NCBI GenBank assembly: GCA_002328185.1
Contig: DCWQ01000041.1
Span: forward strand, 112,038-166,812
Direction: 5' to 3'
Source: Dehalococcoidia bacterium UBA2158
Lineage (GTDB): Bacteria > Chloroflexota > Dehalococcoidia > Lucifugimonadales > UBA3495
DNA: 54,775 nucleotides
Shown here: positions 33,136 through 40,938 of the stretch, piece after piece
Layout: each line of letters begins with the position of its first letter
How positions within the stretch are numbered: position 1 is the stretch's first letter
The notes under the pieces: model-generated
Told to the model about the DNA's origin: nothing
The model's input: the letters and a program-made list of their open reading frames with translations, nothing else
Database searches by the model: none
Position numbers and translations under genes: made by a program

Positions 33136-33995
33136 GACTTCGGTTCGGCTGTCCGGGTTGCAGCCCCTCCCAGGAAATCTATCAGCATCGGACTGAAAAC
33201 GGACGGGTTCTCCATCTGGGGCCACTGGCCGCATTCGGGTATGATCTCGACGATGCTATCGGGTAGTTCTCGGCGGACATCTTCTGCGTGCCGCACAGGA
33301 ATGATCCGGTCATCGGCACCCCAGACGGTCATCAACGGCACGTCAGAGCTTTTCAACCGGTCGAGGATGTAGCCGGCTTTGCGAACTCCCCGTAGGGTGA
33401 CGCTGAAGCAGATTCCGCGTATCACAACCGTCCGCGCGCCGGGGAGTTGCCGCATGCGGTTCATCTCGGGGAGCAGTTCATCCAGAATCTCGGGCGGCCG
33501 GTAGAACAGGCGCTGAGTGATCCTCATCTTTTAATTCACCCGGGGCTGGTACACGGTGTCGCCCAATACCGAGACCGATACGGCTCGGAGCAGCCAGGAC
33601 ACTCTCCGGCCGAACCCGCCCGAGCCCACCAGCGCCATCTTTTCCACCATCTCCGGGTGCTCCAATGCGAACAACCCAGATATCAATCCCCCCGCCGACC
33701 TACCCACCAGAGAGAATCTCTCTACATGAAGTTCTTGGGTGAGGTCGTAGACGAATTCGGCGGCTGAGTCCGGGTCGTGCTCTAGGTGGTAGGGCTTCTC
33801 CGAGTCCCCGGAGCCGGGCAGGTCCGGAGCGATCACGCGGTGCCTGGCATCGGCCAGGGCGTCGATGTTGCAGTACCAGCTTAGAAGCGAATCGGCCAGG
33901 CCGAGTAGCATGACCACCACGAGGCCATTTCCAGCCTCAACATAGCGGACATTCAAGCCCCAGACGCTGACGGTTTTGTATTCCGCTTGCTGCAT
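33132..33995 (-). pseudogene. Alpha/beta hydrolase split by an in-frame TAA and missing catalytic residues
   Basis: One continuous frame of 287 codons from the ATG at 33993-33995 is broken only by TAA at 33531-33533, between PRVN and KMRITQRLF, positions normally joined in this family. The nucleophile elbow GRSAGG and the acid WGADDRIIPV are present. However, the His motif reads CGQWPQME, where GHWPxxE is expected, and the oxyanion HG pair is LG. Loss of His plus the stop indicates a pseudogene, and not a two-chain enzyme. An ATG four bases after the TAA could restart translation of the second part. Confidence 0.85.
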
Positions 33996-34066
33996 CGGCT
34001 CCCGGCTTGGATAGGACTTGGTTTATGGAATCAAGGGAGTTCCCCACCCCGGAAGAAGCTCCGACC

Positions 34067-34091
34067 CCGCTCATCCTGAGCCTGTCGAAGG
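34067..34091. repeat. Dispersed repeat (CCTTCGACAGGCTCAGGATGAGCGG type, inverted)
   Basis: A 25-base intergenic word whose reverse complement matches both halves of the interrupted element at 15952-16010. Words of this type are widely scattered in environmental bacterial genomes. It sits in the short region between clpC and the broken hydrolase. Confidence 0.5.
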
Positions 34092-34184
34092 ACTTCTTGG
34101 CATCGGCAATGGTTTCATTCGAACGGATGCCCCCACTCTAACCCTCCCTCGTTGCGACGGGAGAGGGGATTTTGGTTTTCCGGT

Positions 34185-36671
34185 CTAGTTAGTAGAAGGC
34201 ACCGCCTCTGCTGGTTCGCTCTGAGCGGGTTCCGGCTGGCCGGGGACCACCTTGGTCAATTCCAGGGCATCGGCCGCGGCGTCCACCAGGATGTGGTCGC
34301 CGGAGTTGAATTCCCCGGACAGGATGCCCTTGGACATGGGGTTCTCCAAGAAACGGGTCACCGCCCGGCGCAGCGGCCTCGCTCCGTAGACCGGGTCGTA
34401 GCCTTCCCGGCCCAGCCAGAGATTGGCGTCGGCCGTTAGTTCAAAGGTGATGCTGCGCTCTTCGAGGCGTCCCTGAACATCCTTGATCATCAGGCCCACA
34501 ACCCGGACGATCTGCTCCTGGGTCAGCGGGCGGAAGATGATGGTTTCGTCTATCCGGTTTAAGAACTCCGGCCGGAAGGTCTCCTTCAGAGCTGCGTTAA
34601 CCGACTCTCGGAGTTTCTGGTCGTCCTCCTGGCCGTCCTTGTCGTCAGTGCGGAACCCGAAAGCCCGCTTCCTCAGGCCGGAGGTGCCCAGGTTGCTGGT
34701 CATTATGATGACGGTGTTCTGGAAGTCCACGGTCCGGCCGTGGCCGTCGGTCAACCGCCCGTCCTCCAGGACCTGGAGCAGGATGTTGAAGACATCGGGA
34801 TGGGCCTTCTCGATCTCGTCGAGGAGCACCACCCGGTAGGGCCGGCGGCGCACCGCCTCGGTGAGTTGCCCGCCCTCATCGTAGCCCACGTAGCCTGGAG
34901 GGGCGCCGATGAGCCGCGAGACGGAATGCTTCTCCATGTACTCAGACATGTCGATGCGAATCATGTTGGACTCGTCGTCGAACATGAACTTGGCCAATGA
35001 CTTGGCCAGCTCGGTCTTGCCCACGCCCGTAGGGCCCAGGAAGATGAAGCTGCCGATGGGACGCCGCGGGTCGCTCAGGCCGGAGCGGGAACGGCGGATG
35101 GCCTCGGCCACCGCCACCACTGCTTCTTCCTGGCCGATGAGCCGCTTGTGGAGGTTATCCTCCATGTGCACCAGCCGCTCACCCTCGCCCTCCAACAGGC
35201 GTCCGGTGGGAATGCCAGTCCACTTGGAGACCAACTCGGCAATGTCCGACTCGCCCACCACCATGTCGGTGCGGCGGTCTTTCATCAGAGTTTGTTTTTC
35301 CGATTCGTGTTCGTCTTCCAGGCGCAAACGCTCGACCCTGATCTCGGCGGCCCGCTCGTACTCGTGTCGCTGGGCAGAGGCCTCCTCTTGGTCTAGCAGT
35401 TGCGCTATACGTTCTTCGATGTTCTTGACGTCGGCGGGCAGGCTTTCGGCGTCGATGCGCAGCTTGCTCGCCGCCTCATCGATGAAGTCCACCGCCTTGT
35501 CGGGCAGTTGCCGCCCGGTGACGTAGCGGTCACTGAGCCGGGCGGCCGCCACCAGGGCGGAGTCGTCGATGTCCACCTTGTGATGGGCCTCGTACCTGGG
35601 CCGCAGTATTCGCAGGATCTCCACCGTCTCTTCAACGGAGGGCTCCTCGAGAATGACGGACTGGAAACGGCGCTCCAAAGCCGTATCTTTCTCGATGTAT
35701 TTCCGGTACTCGTCTAGGGTGGTGGCCCCGATGCATTGGAGCTCGCCCCGGGCCAGGGCCGGCTTCAGCATGTTGCTGGCGTCGATGCCGCCCTCGGATG
35801 CGCCGGCGCCAACCATGGTGTGTATCTCATCCAGGAACAAGATCACGTCGCGGTGGGCCTGTTTGACTTCGTCCATCACCGACTTGAGCCGCTCTTCGAA
35901 CTCGCCCCGGAACTTGGAACCGGCAACCAGAGCGCCCATGTCCAGGGCCAGCACGCGGCGGCCCTTGAGCGAGTCGGCCACGTCTCCCGCGACGATGCGG
36001 GCGGCCAGACCCTCGACGATGGCCGTCTTGCCAACGCCGGCCTCGCCGATGATCACGGGATTGTTCTTCTTGCGCCGGGTCAGCGTCTGCATCACCTGGC
36101 GTATCTCTTCGTCCCGCCCCACAACTGGGTCCAGTTTCCCCTGGCGCGCCAGATGGGTCAGGTCGATGCTGTACTTGTCCAACGACCGGTAATGGCTCTC
36201 GGCCCTGGGGTCGTCCACGCGGTGGCTGCCGCGGATCTCCGCTAGGGCCCGGTAGACGCGCTCCTGGTCGATGCCGTGATCCTTCAATACCTGGGACGCT
36301 TCTCCCTGCGACTCCAAGACGGCGGCGATGAACAGGTGCTCGGCGCCGATGAAGTCGTCCTTAAGCCGGTCGGCTTCATTCTTGGCGTCCTCCAGCAGCC
36401 GCGAAGCCCGGGGGGTGGCGTAGATCTGGGTGGCGTTATCGGCCACCTTGGGAGACGACTCAAGGGCCCGGTCCAACTCGGACTTGACCTGGTCGACGTC
36501 GACTTCCATCTCAACGAGCATCTCCACCGGGAGGCTTTTTTCCAGTTCCAAGAGGGCCAGCAGGATGTGTTCCACATCCCATTGGCTGTGGCTATATCTT
36601 CGGACCAACTCCTGGGAGTTGTGCAGTACTTCTTGAGCTTGTTCTGTGAATTGGTCTGGTCTTAATACCAT
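34185..36671 (-). CDS. clpC: ATP-dependent Clp protease ATP-binding subunit ClpC-like
   Basis: An 828-residue AAA+ unfoldase with two ATPase domains. The Clp N domain covers about residues 1-145. D1 has Walker A GEAGVGKTA (about 209-217) and Walker B VILFLDEIH. A short middle segment of about 70 residues contains a UVR-like EYERAAEIRVERLRLE. D2 has GPTGVGKTE and VVLLDEIEKAHPD. The short middle domain and the loop AFGFRTDD, in the position of the ClpP-binding loop, favour ClpC over ClpB, which has a long coiled-coil. The tail is Pro/Glu-rich. It is the last gene of the dnaJ-hspR-clpC operon and probably HspR-controlled. Confidence 0.92.
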   Translation of the reverse strand: MVLRPDQFTEQAQEVLHNSQELVRRYSHSQWDVEHILLALLELEKSLPVEMLVEMEVDVDQVKSELDRALESSPKVADNATQIYATPRASRLLEDAKNEADRLKDDFIGAEHLFIAAVLESQGEASQVLKDHGIDQERVYRALAEIRGSHRVDDPRAESHYRSLDKYSIDLTHLARQGKLDPVVGRDEEIRQVMQTLTRRKKNNPVIIGEAGVGKTAIVEGLAARIVAGDVADSLKGRRVLALDMGALVAGSKFRGEFEERLKSVMDEVKQAHRDVILFLDEIHTMVGAGASEGGIDASNMLKPALARGELQCIGATTLDEYRKYIEKDTALERRFQSVILEEPSVEETVEILRILRPRYEAHHKVDIDDSALVAAARLSDRYVTGRQLPDKAVDFIDEAASKLRIDAESLPADVKNIEERIAQLLDQEEASAQRHEYERAAEIRVERLRLEDEHESEKQTLMKDRRTDMVVGESDIAELVSKWTGIPTGRLLEGEGERLVHMEDNLHKRLIGQEEAVVAVAEAIRRSRSGLSDPRRPIGSFIFLGPTGVGKTELAKSLAKFMFDDESNMIRIDMSEYMEKHSVSRLIGAPPGYVGYDEGGQLTEAVRRRPYRVVLLDEIEKAHPDVFNILLQVLEDGRLTDGHGRTVDFQNTVIIMTSNLGTSGLRKRAFGFRTDDKDGQEDDQKLRESVNAALKETFRPEFLNRIDETIIFRPLTQEQIVRVVGLMIKDVQGRLEERSITFELTADANLWLGREGYDPVYGARPLRRAVTRFLENPMSKGILSGEFNSGDHILVDAAADALELTKVVPGQPEPAQSEPAEAVPSTN

Positions 36672-36726
36672 GATGATTTCTCCTAGGGTCCCTACTTAAA
36701 AGGGGATCACGCATCGCTGCGTTGAT

Positions 36727-37101
36727 TTACTGCCGTTGCGAAACGGGGGACGCCCCCTGTCCTTGTCCCTGCCCTGACCTGAGTTCCTGCCTTTGCAGGA
36801 TGCTGACGGCCTCGGTCAACTGTTTGATTTCGCCCTCAAGTTCTTCGATGCGGTTCATGAGCTTCAGGGCTACTTCGGCCCCCGCGAGGTTCAGTCCCAT
36901 GTCCTCGGTCAACGACTTTAGGCGGCGCAGACGTTCAATGTCAGCCATGGAATAGAGACGCTGACGGCCTCCGGTGCGGGACGGCCAGATCAGGCCTACG
37001 CGCTCGTATTGGCGCAGCGTCTGGGCATGGACCCCAACTATGCGAGCCGCCACGCTGATCACGAAACACGGTTCGTTCCGAAATTGATTATCTGTACTCA
37101 T
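36727..37101 (-). CDS. hspR: HspR-like MerR-family heat-shock repressor
   Basis: The 124-residue protein has a MerR winged helix in CFVISVAARIVGVHAQTLRQYERVGLI with the wing PSRTGGRQRLYSMADIERL, then a coiled-coil helix (EELEGEIKQLTEAVSILQRQ) and a Gln/Gly tail. The lack of cysteines for ligand binding and the position directly behind a DnaJ-type gene (two-base gap) fit HspR, which represses heat-shock operons with DnaK as partner by binding HAIR inverted repeats. A HAIR-like site lies upstream of the operon at 38150-38169. clpC follows 55 bases later. Confidence 0.9.
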   Translation of the reverse strand: MSTDNQFRNEPCFVISVAARIVGVHAQTLRQYERVGLIWPSRTGGRQRLYSMADIERLRRLKSLTEDMGLNLAGAEVALKLMNRIEELEGEIKQLTEAVSILQRQELRSGQGQGQGASPVSQRQ

Positions 37102-37103
37102 TA

Positions 37104-38045
37104 TTACTCCTCACCCGTCCCTTCATCATCCACACCGTCTTCTCCGCCCTGGTCGTCAGACTTGGTTGGGCCCATGTTTCTGTCCCGTAACATCCGGAAC
37201 AGGTCTAATTCTTCTTCTGTGAGCTCGGAGGGAAGCTTGACCTTCAGTGTGGCGAACAGGTCGCCGCGGTGATCGACATCGCTCCGAAGATTGTTTGTCG
37301 AGTTGTTCAGGGCCGGCATGCCCTGTCCCGCCAGTCGGAACCGGCGGCCGTTCTGCGTCCCCTTGGGGATGGTCAACGCCAGCTTTCCGGTCAGGGTAGG
37401 CACAGTCAGCTCACCGCCCAGAACGGCGTCGTCCAGGGGCGCTTCGACCTCAACGTAGAGGTCTTTCCCCTGACGCCTGAAGGTGGCGTTGTCCTTGACC
37501 GACATCACCAAGTAGAAATCGGCGCCGCGGGCGACTTCCGATGAGATGTGCACCTTGGAGCCGTTGTCTACGCCCGGTGGAATCTTGACCTCCAAACGGC
37601 GGCCATCTTGCATCCGCAGTCGACGGGAAGCGCCTGTGAAGGCCTCTTCCAAGGTGATGCTGACCGGGTATTCGGAGGGCGGAGGCGGTGCTTGGCGGCC
37701 TCCCATGCTGCCGCCTATGCCACCGAACAGGTCTTCTAGATTGAAGCCATGGGCGCCTGCTCCCATGCCACCCATGTTGGAATAGCTAAACCCGCCGCCG
37801 CGACGTGACTGCCCGAACTGGTCGGCCCGTTTCCAGTCGTCGCCGTAGTGGTCGTACTTGCGCCTTGAGTCGGCGTCGGACAGGACGGTGTAGGCTTCGT
37901 TGATCTCTTTGAACTTATCTTCCGAAGCAGGGTCGTTGTCGTTGACGTCGGGGTGATGTTTGCGCGCCAGCTTCCTAAACGCGCTCCGAATATCTTTCTC
38001 GGAGGCGCCCTTGGCCACGCCTAAGGTGTCGTAATAATCAGCCAT
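37104..38045 (-). CDS. DnaJ-family chaperone (type II, CbpA-like)
   Basis: The 313-residue protein starts with a J domain (DYYDTLGVAKGASEKDIRSA) carrying HPD near residue 33, followed by a Gly-rich stretch (about 80-115, GGFSYSNMGGMG, GGIGGSMGG). The C-terminal substrate-binding domains include VSITLEEAFTGASRRL and LDDAVLGGELTVPTLTGKL. The CxxCxGxG zinc repeats of type I DnaJ are absent. It stimulates DnaK ATPase and binds clients. ATG at 38043-38045. First gene of the dnaJ-hspR-clpC operon, behind the promoter at 38092-38121. Confidence 0.92.
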   Translation of the reverse strand: MADYYDTLGVAKGASEKDIRSAFRKLARKHHPDVNDNDPASEDKFKEINEAYTVLSDADSRRKYDHYGDDWKRADQFGQSRRGGGFSYSNMGGMGAGAHGFNLEDLFGGIGGSMGGRQAPPPPSEYPVSITLEEAFTGASRRLRMQDGRRLEVKIPPGVDNGSKVHISSEVARGADFYLVMSVKDNATFRRQGKDLYVEVEAPLDDAVLGGELTVPTLTGKLALTIPKGTQNGRRFRLAGQGMPALNNSTNNLRSDVDHRGDLFATLKVKLPSELTEEELDLFRMLRDRNMGPTKSDDQGGEDGVDDEGTGEE

Positions 38046-38091
38046 TTAGTTGATCGAATCTCACAATTTCGCTTATCTATAACCGCCCTGA

Positions 38092-38121
38092 ATTATAAGT
38101 TAATTGAGACTAATTGTCAAT
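38092..38121 (-). promoter_or_regulatory. Near-consensus sigma-70-type promoter of the dnaJ-hspR-clpC operon
   Basis: On the minus strand TTGACA (38121-38116) and TATAAT (38097-38092) are both perfect hexamers with an 18-base spacer. Transcription would begin about 40 bases upstream of the dnaJ ATG. An inverted pair TTGA / TCAA overlaps the -35, so a repressor could block this strong promoter. Confidence 0.8.
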
Positions 38122-38149
38122 GTAATGCTATATGTAATAAGCACTAAAC

Positions 38150-38169
38150 TTGATAATCAGCACTCAATT
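38150..38169. promoter_or_regulatory. HAIR-like inverted repeat (candidate HspR operator)
   Basis: CTTGATAATCAGCACTCAAT resembles the HspR site CTTGAGT-N7-ACTCAAG but is one base shorter between the TTGA and TCAA half sites. It lies 28 bases upstream of the -35 of the heat-shock operon and between it and the hsp20 remnant. A second overlapping dyad TGATAAT / ATTATCA runs from 38152 to about 38174. Confidence 0.5.
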
Positions 38170-38254
38170 ATCAGCAACATAGTTTGTCAGATAGGGATTG
38201 AGACGAAGAGCCCCAACCCCAGATATTCAGGCATTATCCAGGAGGAGACTGAAC

Positions 38255-38638
38255 ATTGTATTGACACGTTGGGAACCATTCTTTCAGATCAGGCGGGCCC
38301 GACATCTGGCGAACCGCCGTTTTGCCGGCTACACCGCCGATGAGCGCCGCGACTGGTCAGTCCCATTGGACATCGTCCGCGACGGAGACACCGCCAAAGC
38401 CAGCCTGGTCGGCGTTCCTTCGGAGGCCATCGATGCCACCGTCGAGGGCAGTGTGTTGAGCATCAAGGCCGACACCAAGGTTGAAGAAAAGCGTGAGGAT
38501 GGCAGCTACGTTGTCCGGGAGCGCCCGGCTCGGTCGTTCCATCGGTCGCAGCTGCCCATCGCCTTATCATCCTCGGAGTACAAGAACCAGGTGGTTGTCG
38601 GCAGGCAAGTTTCTGGCGGGTTGTTCGAGTCGCTCATC
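38255..38638 (+). pseudogene. Small heat-shock protein Hsp20, truncated and without a clear start
   Basis: The frame reads IVLTRWEPFFQIRRARHLAN, DWSVPLDIVRDGD, ASLVGVPSEAIDATVEGSVL and RERPARSFHRSQLPIALSS, in the order of an Hsp20 N-terminal arm and the first half of its alpha-crystallin domain. After about 38575 the resemblance stops, so the last beta strands and the IxI tail are lost. AGGAGGAGA stands in front, but the codon at the expected start is ATT, followed by GTA and TTG. The frame ends far downstream antisense to the crotonase gene. It is divergent from the dnaJ operon and once shared its heat-shock control region. Confidence 0.75.
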
Positions 38639-39802
38639 TTATTTGATGGGAATCTTTACGTAGTCCATGTTCTTGGACGGGTCAATCTTCCTTCGCTCGA
38701 TGAACGAAGTCCGGCGTTCCAGGCACTCCTCGGACGCGAGGTAGTCTGGCATGTGCTGTTCCATGGGTGTCGTGGCCGGGTCTTCGAAATGGTCGTGCCG
38801 GTTGAAAGAGATCTTCTGCATCTGCAGGATAACCGGACTGACGTTCTTGATGTCTGCGATCCAGCGGTCGACTTCGGACCATAATTTGTCGGGCTCAACC
38901 ACAATGTTGACCAGGCCCATGTCGTAGGCCTGCTGGGCGGTGTACTGGCGGCAGAGCATCCACATCTCCCGCGCCCGTTTCTGGCCGATCCTGGCGGCCA
39001 GCATCGCCACGTTGTGGCCGTTGGCCGGGCTGCCCACCCTGGGACCGGTTTGCCCGAACCTAGACCTGGTGGTCGATATGGTGAAATCGCAGGTGTAGGC
39101 CAAGATATTCCCGGAACCTATGGCGAAACCGTCGACAGCCGCGATCACCGGTTGGGGCATCTGCTGAACGACCTGGTTATACCTGATCTCGGCCTCGCCT
39201 CGGTAGTCAGAATGCTCCAGCTCGGGGTCATAACTCTGGTCGTTCCCGGTGCAGAACCCGTTGGGGCCGGCCCCGGAAATCACCACCACACGGATTCCGG
39301 AATCACCGGCCGCATCCAGCAGGCAAGTGGCCATCTCATCCATGGTGATGCCGCGCTTGGCGTTGTAAGTCTCGGGTCGGTTCAGCAAGAGCCAGGCGAC
39401 CCCATCTTCTTTTTTGTAGACAACGTCGGAATAAGAATCCGAGCCCACAATGTTGCCCAGGTAATTGGAGAACTTTTGGTCGACCATGTCCAAAGCGTCT
39501 TGGAACCCTCTGATCAGTTGGGGCTCCGTCATATCTTTGCGGGGAGTAGCCACGATCTCAGCCTCGTTGCGGCTGGCCTGAAACCCCTTGGTCCCTAACC
39601 AGCGGGTGAAACCCCGGGTGAAATCATGAACCGCCGGGCAGGCAACGTGGGTGAAATCAATCTGCTTTCCAGAGGCTAGATCGTCAACCGTAACGCTGAA
39701 ACTTGCCTCATCGGACCCCGACGCAGAGGTCAGACTCAGATTGAACCGCACGCCGGCAGCCTCATAAGCCGGACCGGATTTTAAGTCGATGTTGGCTGGC
39801 AT
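38639..39802 (-). CDS. Crotonase-family enzyme (MenB/BadI-like) with extra N-terminal region
   Basis: A 387-residue protein. From about residue 125 it is a crotonase: VAWLLLNRPETYNAKRG, VVVISGAGPNGFCTGNDQ (oxyanion hole), MPQPVIAAVDGFAIGSGN, RFGQTGPRVGSPANGHN and KRAREMWMLCRQYTAQQAYDMGLVN. The last stretch is typical of naphthoate synthase MenB and 2-ketocyclohexanecarboxyl-CoA hydrolase BadI. Residues 1-125 form an additional region (FNLSLTSASGSDEASFSVTV, a Trp/Phe-rich HDFTRGFTRWLG) that I do not recognise. It may act in ring cleavage or hydration of a cyclic acyl-CoA. ATG at 39800-39802. Confidence 0.85.
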   Translation of the reverse strand: MPANIDLKSGPAYEAAGVRFNLSLTSASGSDEASFSVTVDDLASGKQIDFTHVACPAVHDFTRGFTRWLGTKGFQASRNEAEIVATPRKDMTEPQLIRGFQDALDMVDQKFSNYLGNIVGSDSYSDVVYKKEDGVAWLLLNRPETYNAKRGITMDEMATCLLDAAGDSGIRVVVISGAGPNGFCTGNDQSYDPELEHSDYRGEAEIRYNQVVQQMPQPVIAAVDGFAIGSGNILAYTCDFTISTTRSRFGQTGPRVGSPANGHNVAMLAARIGQKRAREMWMLCRQYTAQQAYDMGLVNIVVEPDKLWSEVDRWIADIKNVSPVILQMQKISFNRHDHFEDPATTPMEQHMPDYLASEECLERRTSFIERRKIDPSKNMDYVKIPIK

Positions 39803-39901
39803 AAAGCCCTCCTCAAATTTGGAAAAGGTATATCACAAGGGATTCGATAAGGAATTTCGGCAAGCAACTGTAGGGAACGGAAAAGTGGCGTAAAGAAGAA
39901 G

Positions 39902-40000
39902 TTGGCTTCTCAAGTAGTCCTTCCAGGTCTGTGGGTAGAACCTACGACCTAGCAGTTAATTCTTTCCATCCGAGGAGAACCCGCTCTACCGGTGAGTAAT
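39902..40000 (-). pseudogene. Decayed tRNA-Asn copy
   Basis: Compared with the intact tRNA-Asn just to the right, this segment repeats TTGGCT, then a changed acceptor, ACCTACGACCTAGC, GTTAA and CCCGCTCTACCG in the same order. Insertions lie in the T-arm and between the anticodon and D arms. It cannot fold as a tRNA. It looks like a tandem duplicate that has lost function. Confidence 0.7.
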
Positions 40001-40024
40001 AAAGCAATAATGGTGAAGAGTGTT

Positions 40025-40099
40025 TGGCTCCCCGAGTAGGATTCGAACCTACGACCTAGCGGTTAACAGCCGCCCGCTCTACCGCTGAGCTATCGGGGA
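40025..40099 (-). tRNA. tRNA-Asn (GTT)
   Basis: On the minus strand the acceptor arms TCCCCGA and TCGGGGA pair perfectly, with discriminator G and an encoded CCA. D-arm AGCTCAGCGGTAGAGC, anticodon loop CTGTTAA with GTT, and T-arm TAGGTTCGAATCCTA are all standard. A decayed copy lies 25 bases downstream. Confidence 0.97.
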
Positions 40100-40277
40100 A
40101 CGGTAAAAAAACCTGGGGTTGGAGCCGTGGTAGTTAGCCTAGGGAATTGTAGCATCTAGGTTGCGAACGCTCAATAAGAGAAAGGAGACATCTGGTTGAA
40201 TCGTATTCCGCTGCCGCCCTGCTGTATCATGGTTACTACAATTCACCGGCTCAATAACCCCAAGGAGTTCTTTTCCC

Positions 40278-40763
40278 ATGCCGTCTTTTGATGTGGTGTC
40301 CAAGACTGATCTGGCGGAGGTAGACAATGCCCTGAACGGTGTCGAGCGGGAGATTAAGCAGCGATTCGACCTAGCCAACACCAAGTGTGCCATCGTCCGG
40401 TCGGACGACACCCTGACCCTGACCGCCGACGACAGCATGAAGATGACGCAGGTCGAGGAACTTCTTAGGAAATACCTGGCCATGCGCAAGGTGGAACTTG
40501 GAGCGCTAGACTTCAAAGGGGCTGAAGACGCCGCGGGCAGCAGCCTACGTGAGGTCGTGAACATCAAACAGGGGATCGACAGCGACTTGGGCCGCAAGAT
40601 CGTCAAGGACGTGAAATCCGCCAAGATGAAGGTCCAATTGGCCATCCAGGGGAATGAGCTCAGGGTCACCGGCAAGAAGCGGGACGACCTTCAAGCGGCC
40701 ATCACCTTCATCAAGGATATGAAGAACACCCAGCCCCTGCAATTCGTGAACTACCGGGACTAG
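40278..40763 (+). CDS. yajQ: YajQ-family nucleotide-binding protein
   Basis: The 161-residue protein matches YajQ from end to end: MPSFDVVSKTDLAEVDNALN at the start, REIKQRFDLANTKC, LTLTADD, REVVNIKQGIDSDLGRKIVK and a C-terminal DDLQAAITFIKD ending in LQFVNYRD. Relatives bind RNA, tRNA or cyclic di-GMP through two ferredoxin-like folds; the exact role differs between species. ATG at 40278. It stands alone between tRNA-Asn and the convergent luciferase-like gene. Confidence 0.95.
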   Translation: MPSFDVVSKTDLAEVDNALNGVEREIKQRFDLANTKCAIVRSDDTLTLTADDSMKMTQVEELLRKYLAMRKVELGALDFKGAEDAAGSSLREVVNIKQGIDSDLGRKIVKDVKSAKMKVQLAIQGNELRVTGKKRDDLQAAITFIKDMKNTQPLQFVNYRD

Positions 40764-40881
40764 CGCCTGTCTGGAAACGACATTTGTGGTTGGCCGTTCG
40801 TCCTGTGGCCCGTCTAAGGGCCCAGTTGTCTGTGCACCAATGGTTCGACGGAGCTCACCACGAACGGCACTGGGAAACCAC

Positions 40882-40938
40882 GCCACAAGCGGGACTTGAA
40901 CCGATTGTCAGTTGACCGTCTTCACCAATTAGGCCCCG
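40882..40938 (-). pseudogene. tRNA-Val-like remnant
   Basis: The minus strand reads AATTGGTGAAGACG (D-arm-like), CTGACAA (an anticodon loop with GAC) and GGTTCAAGTCCCGC (T-arm-like) in tRNA order. The variable loop is missing, the anticodon stem is weak and the acceptor stem does not pair. It overlaps the last codons of the luciferase-like gene. Confidence 0.35.
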
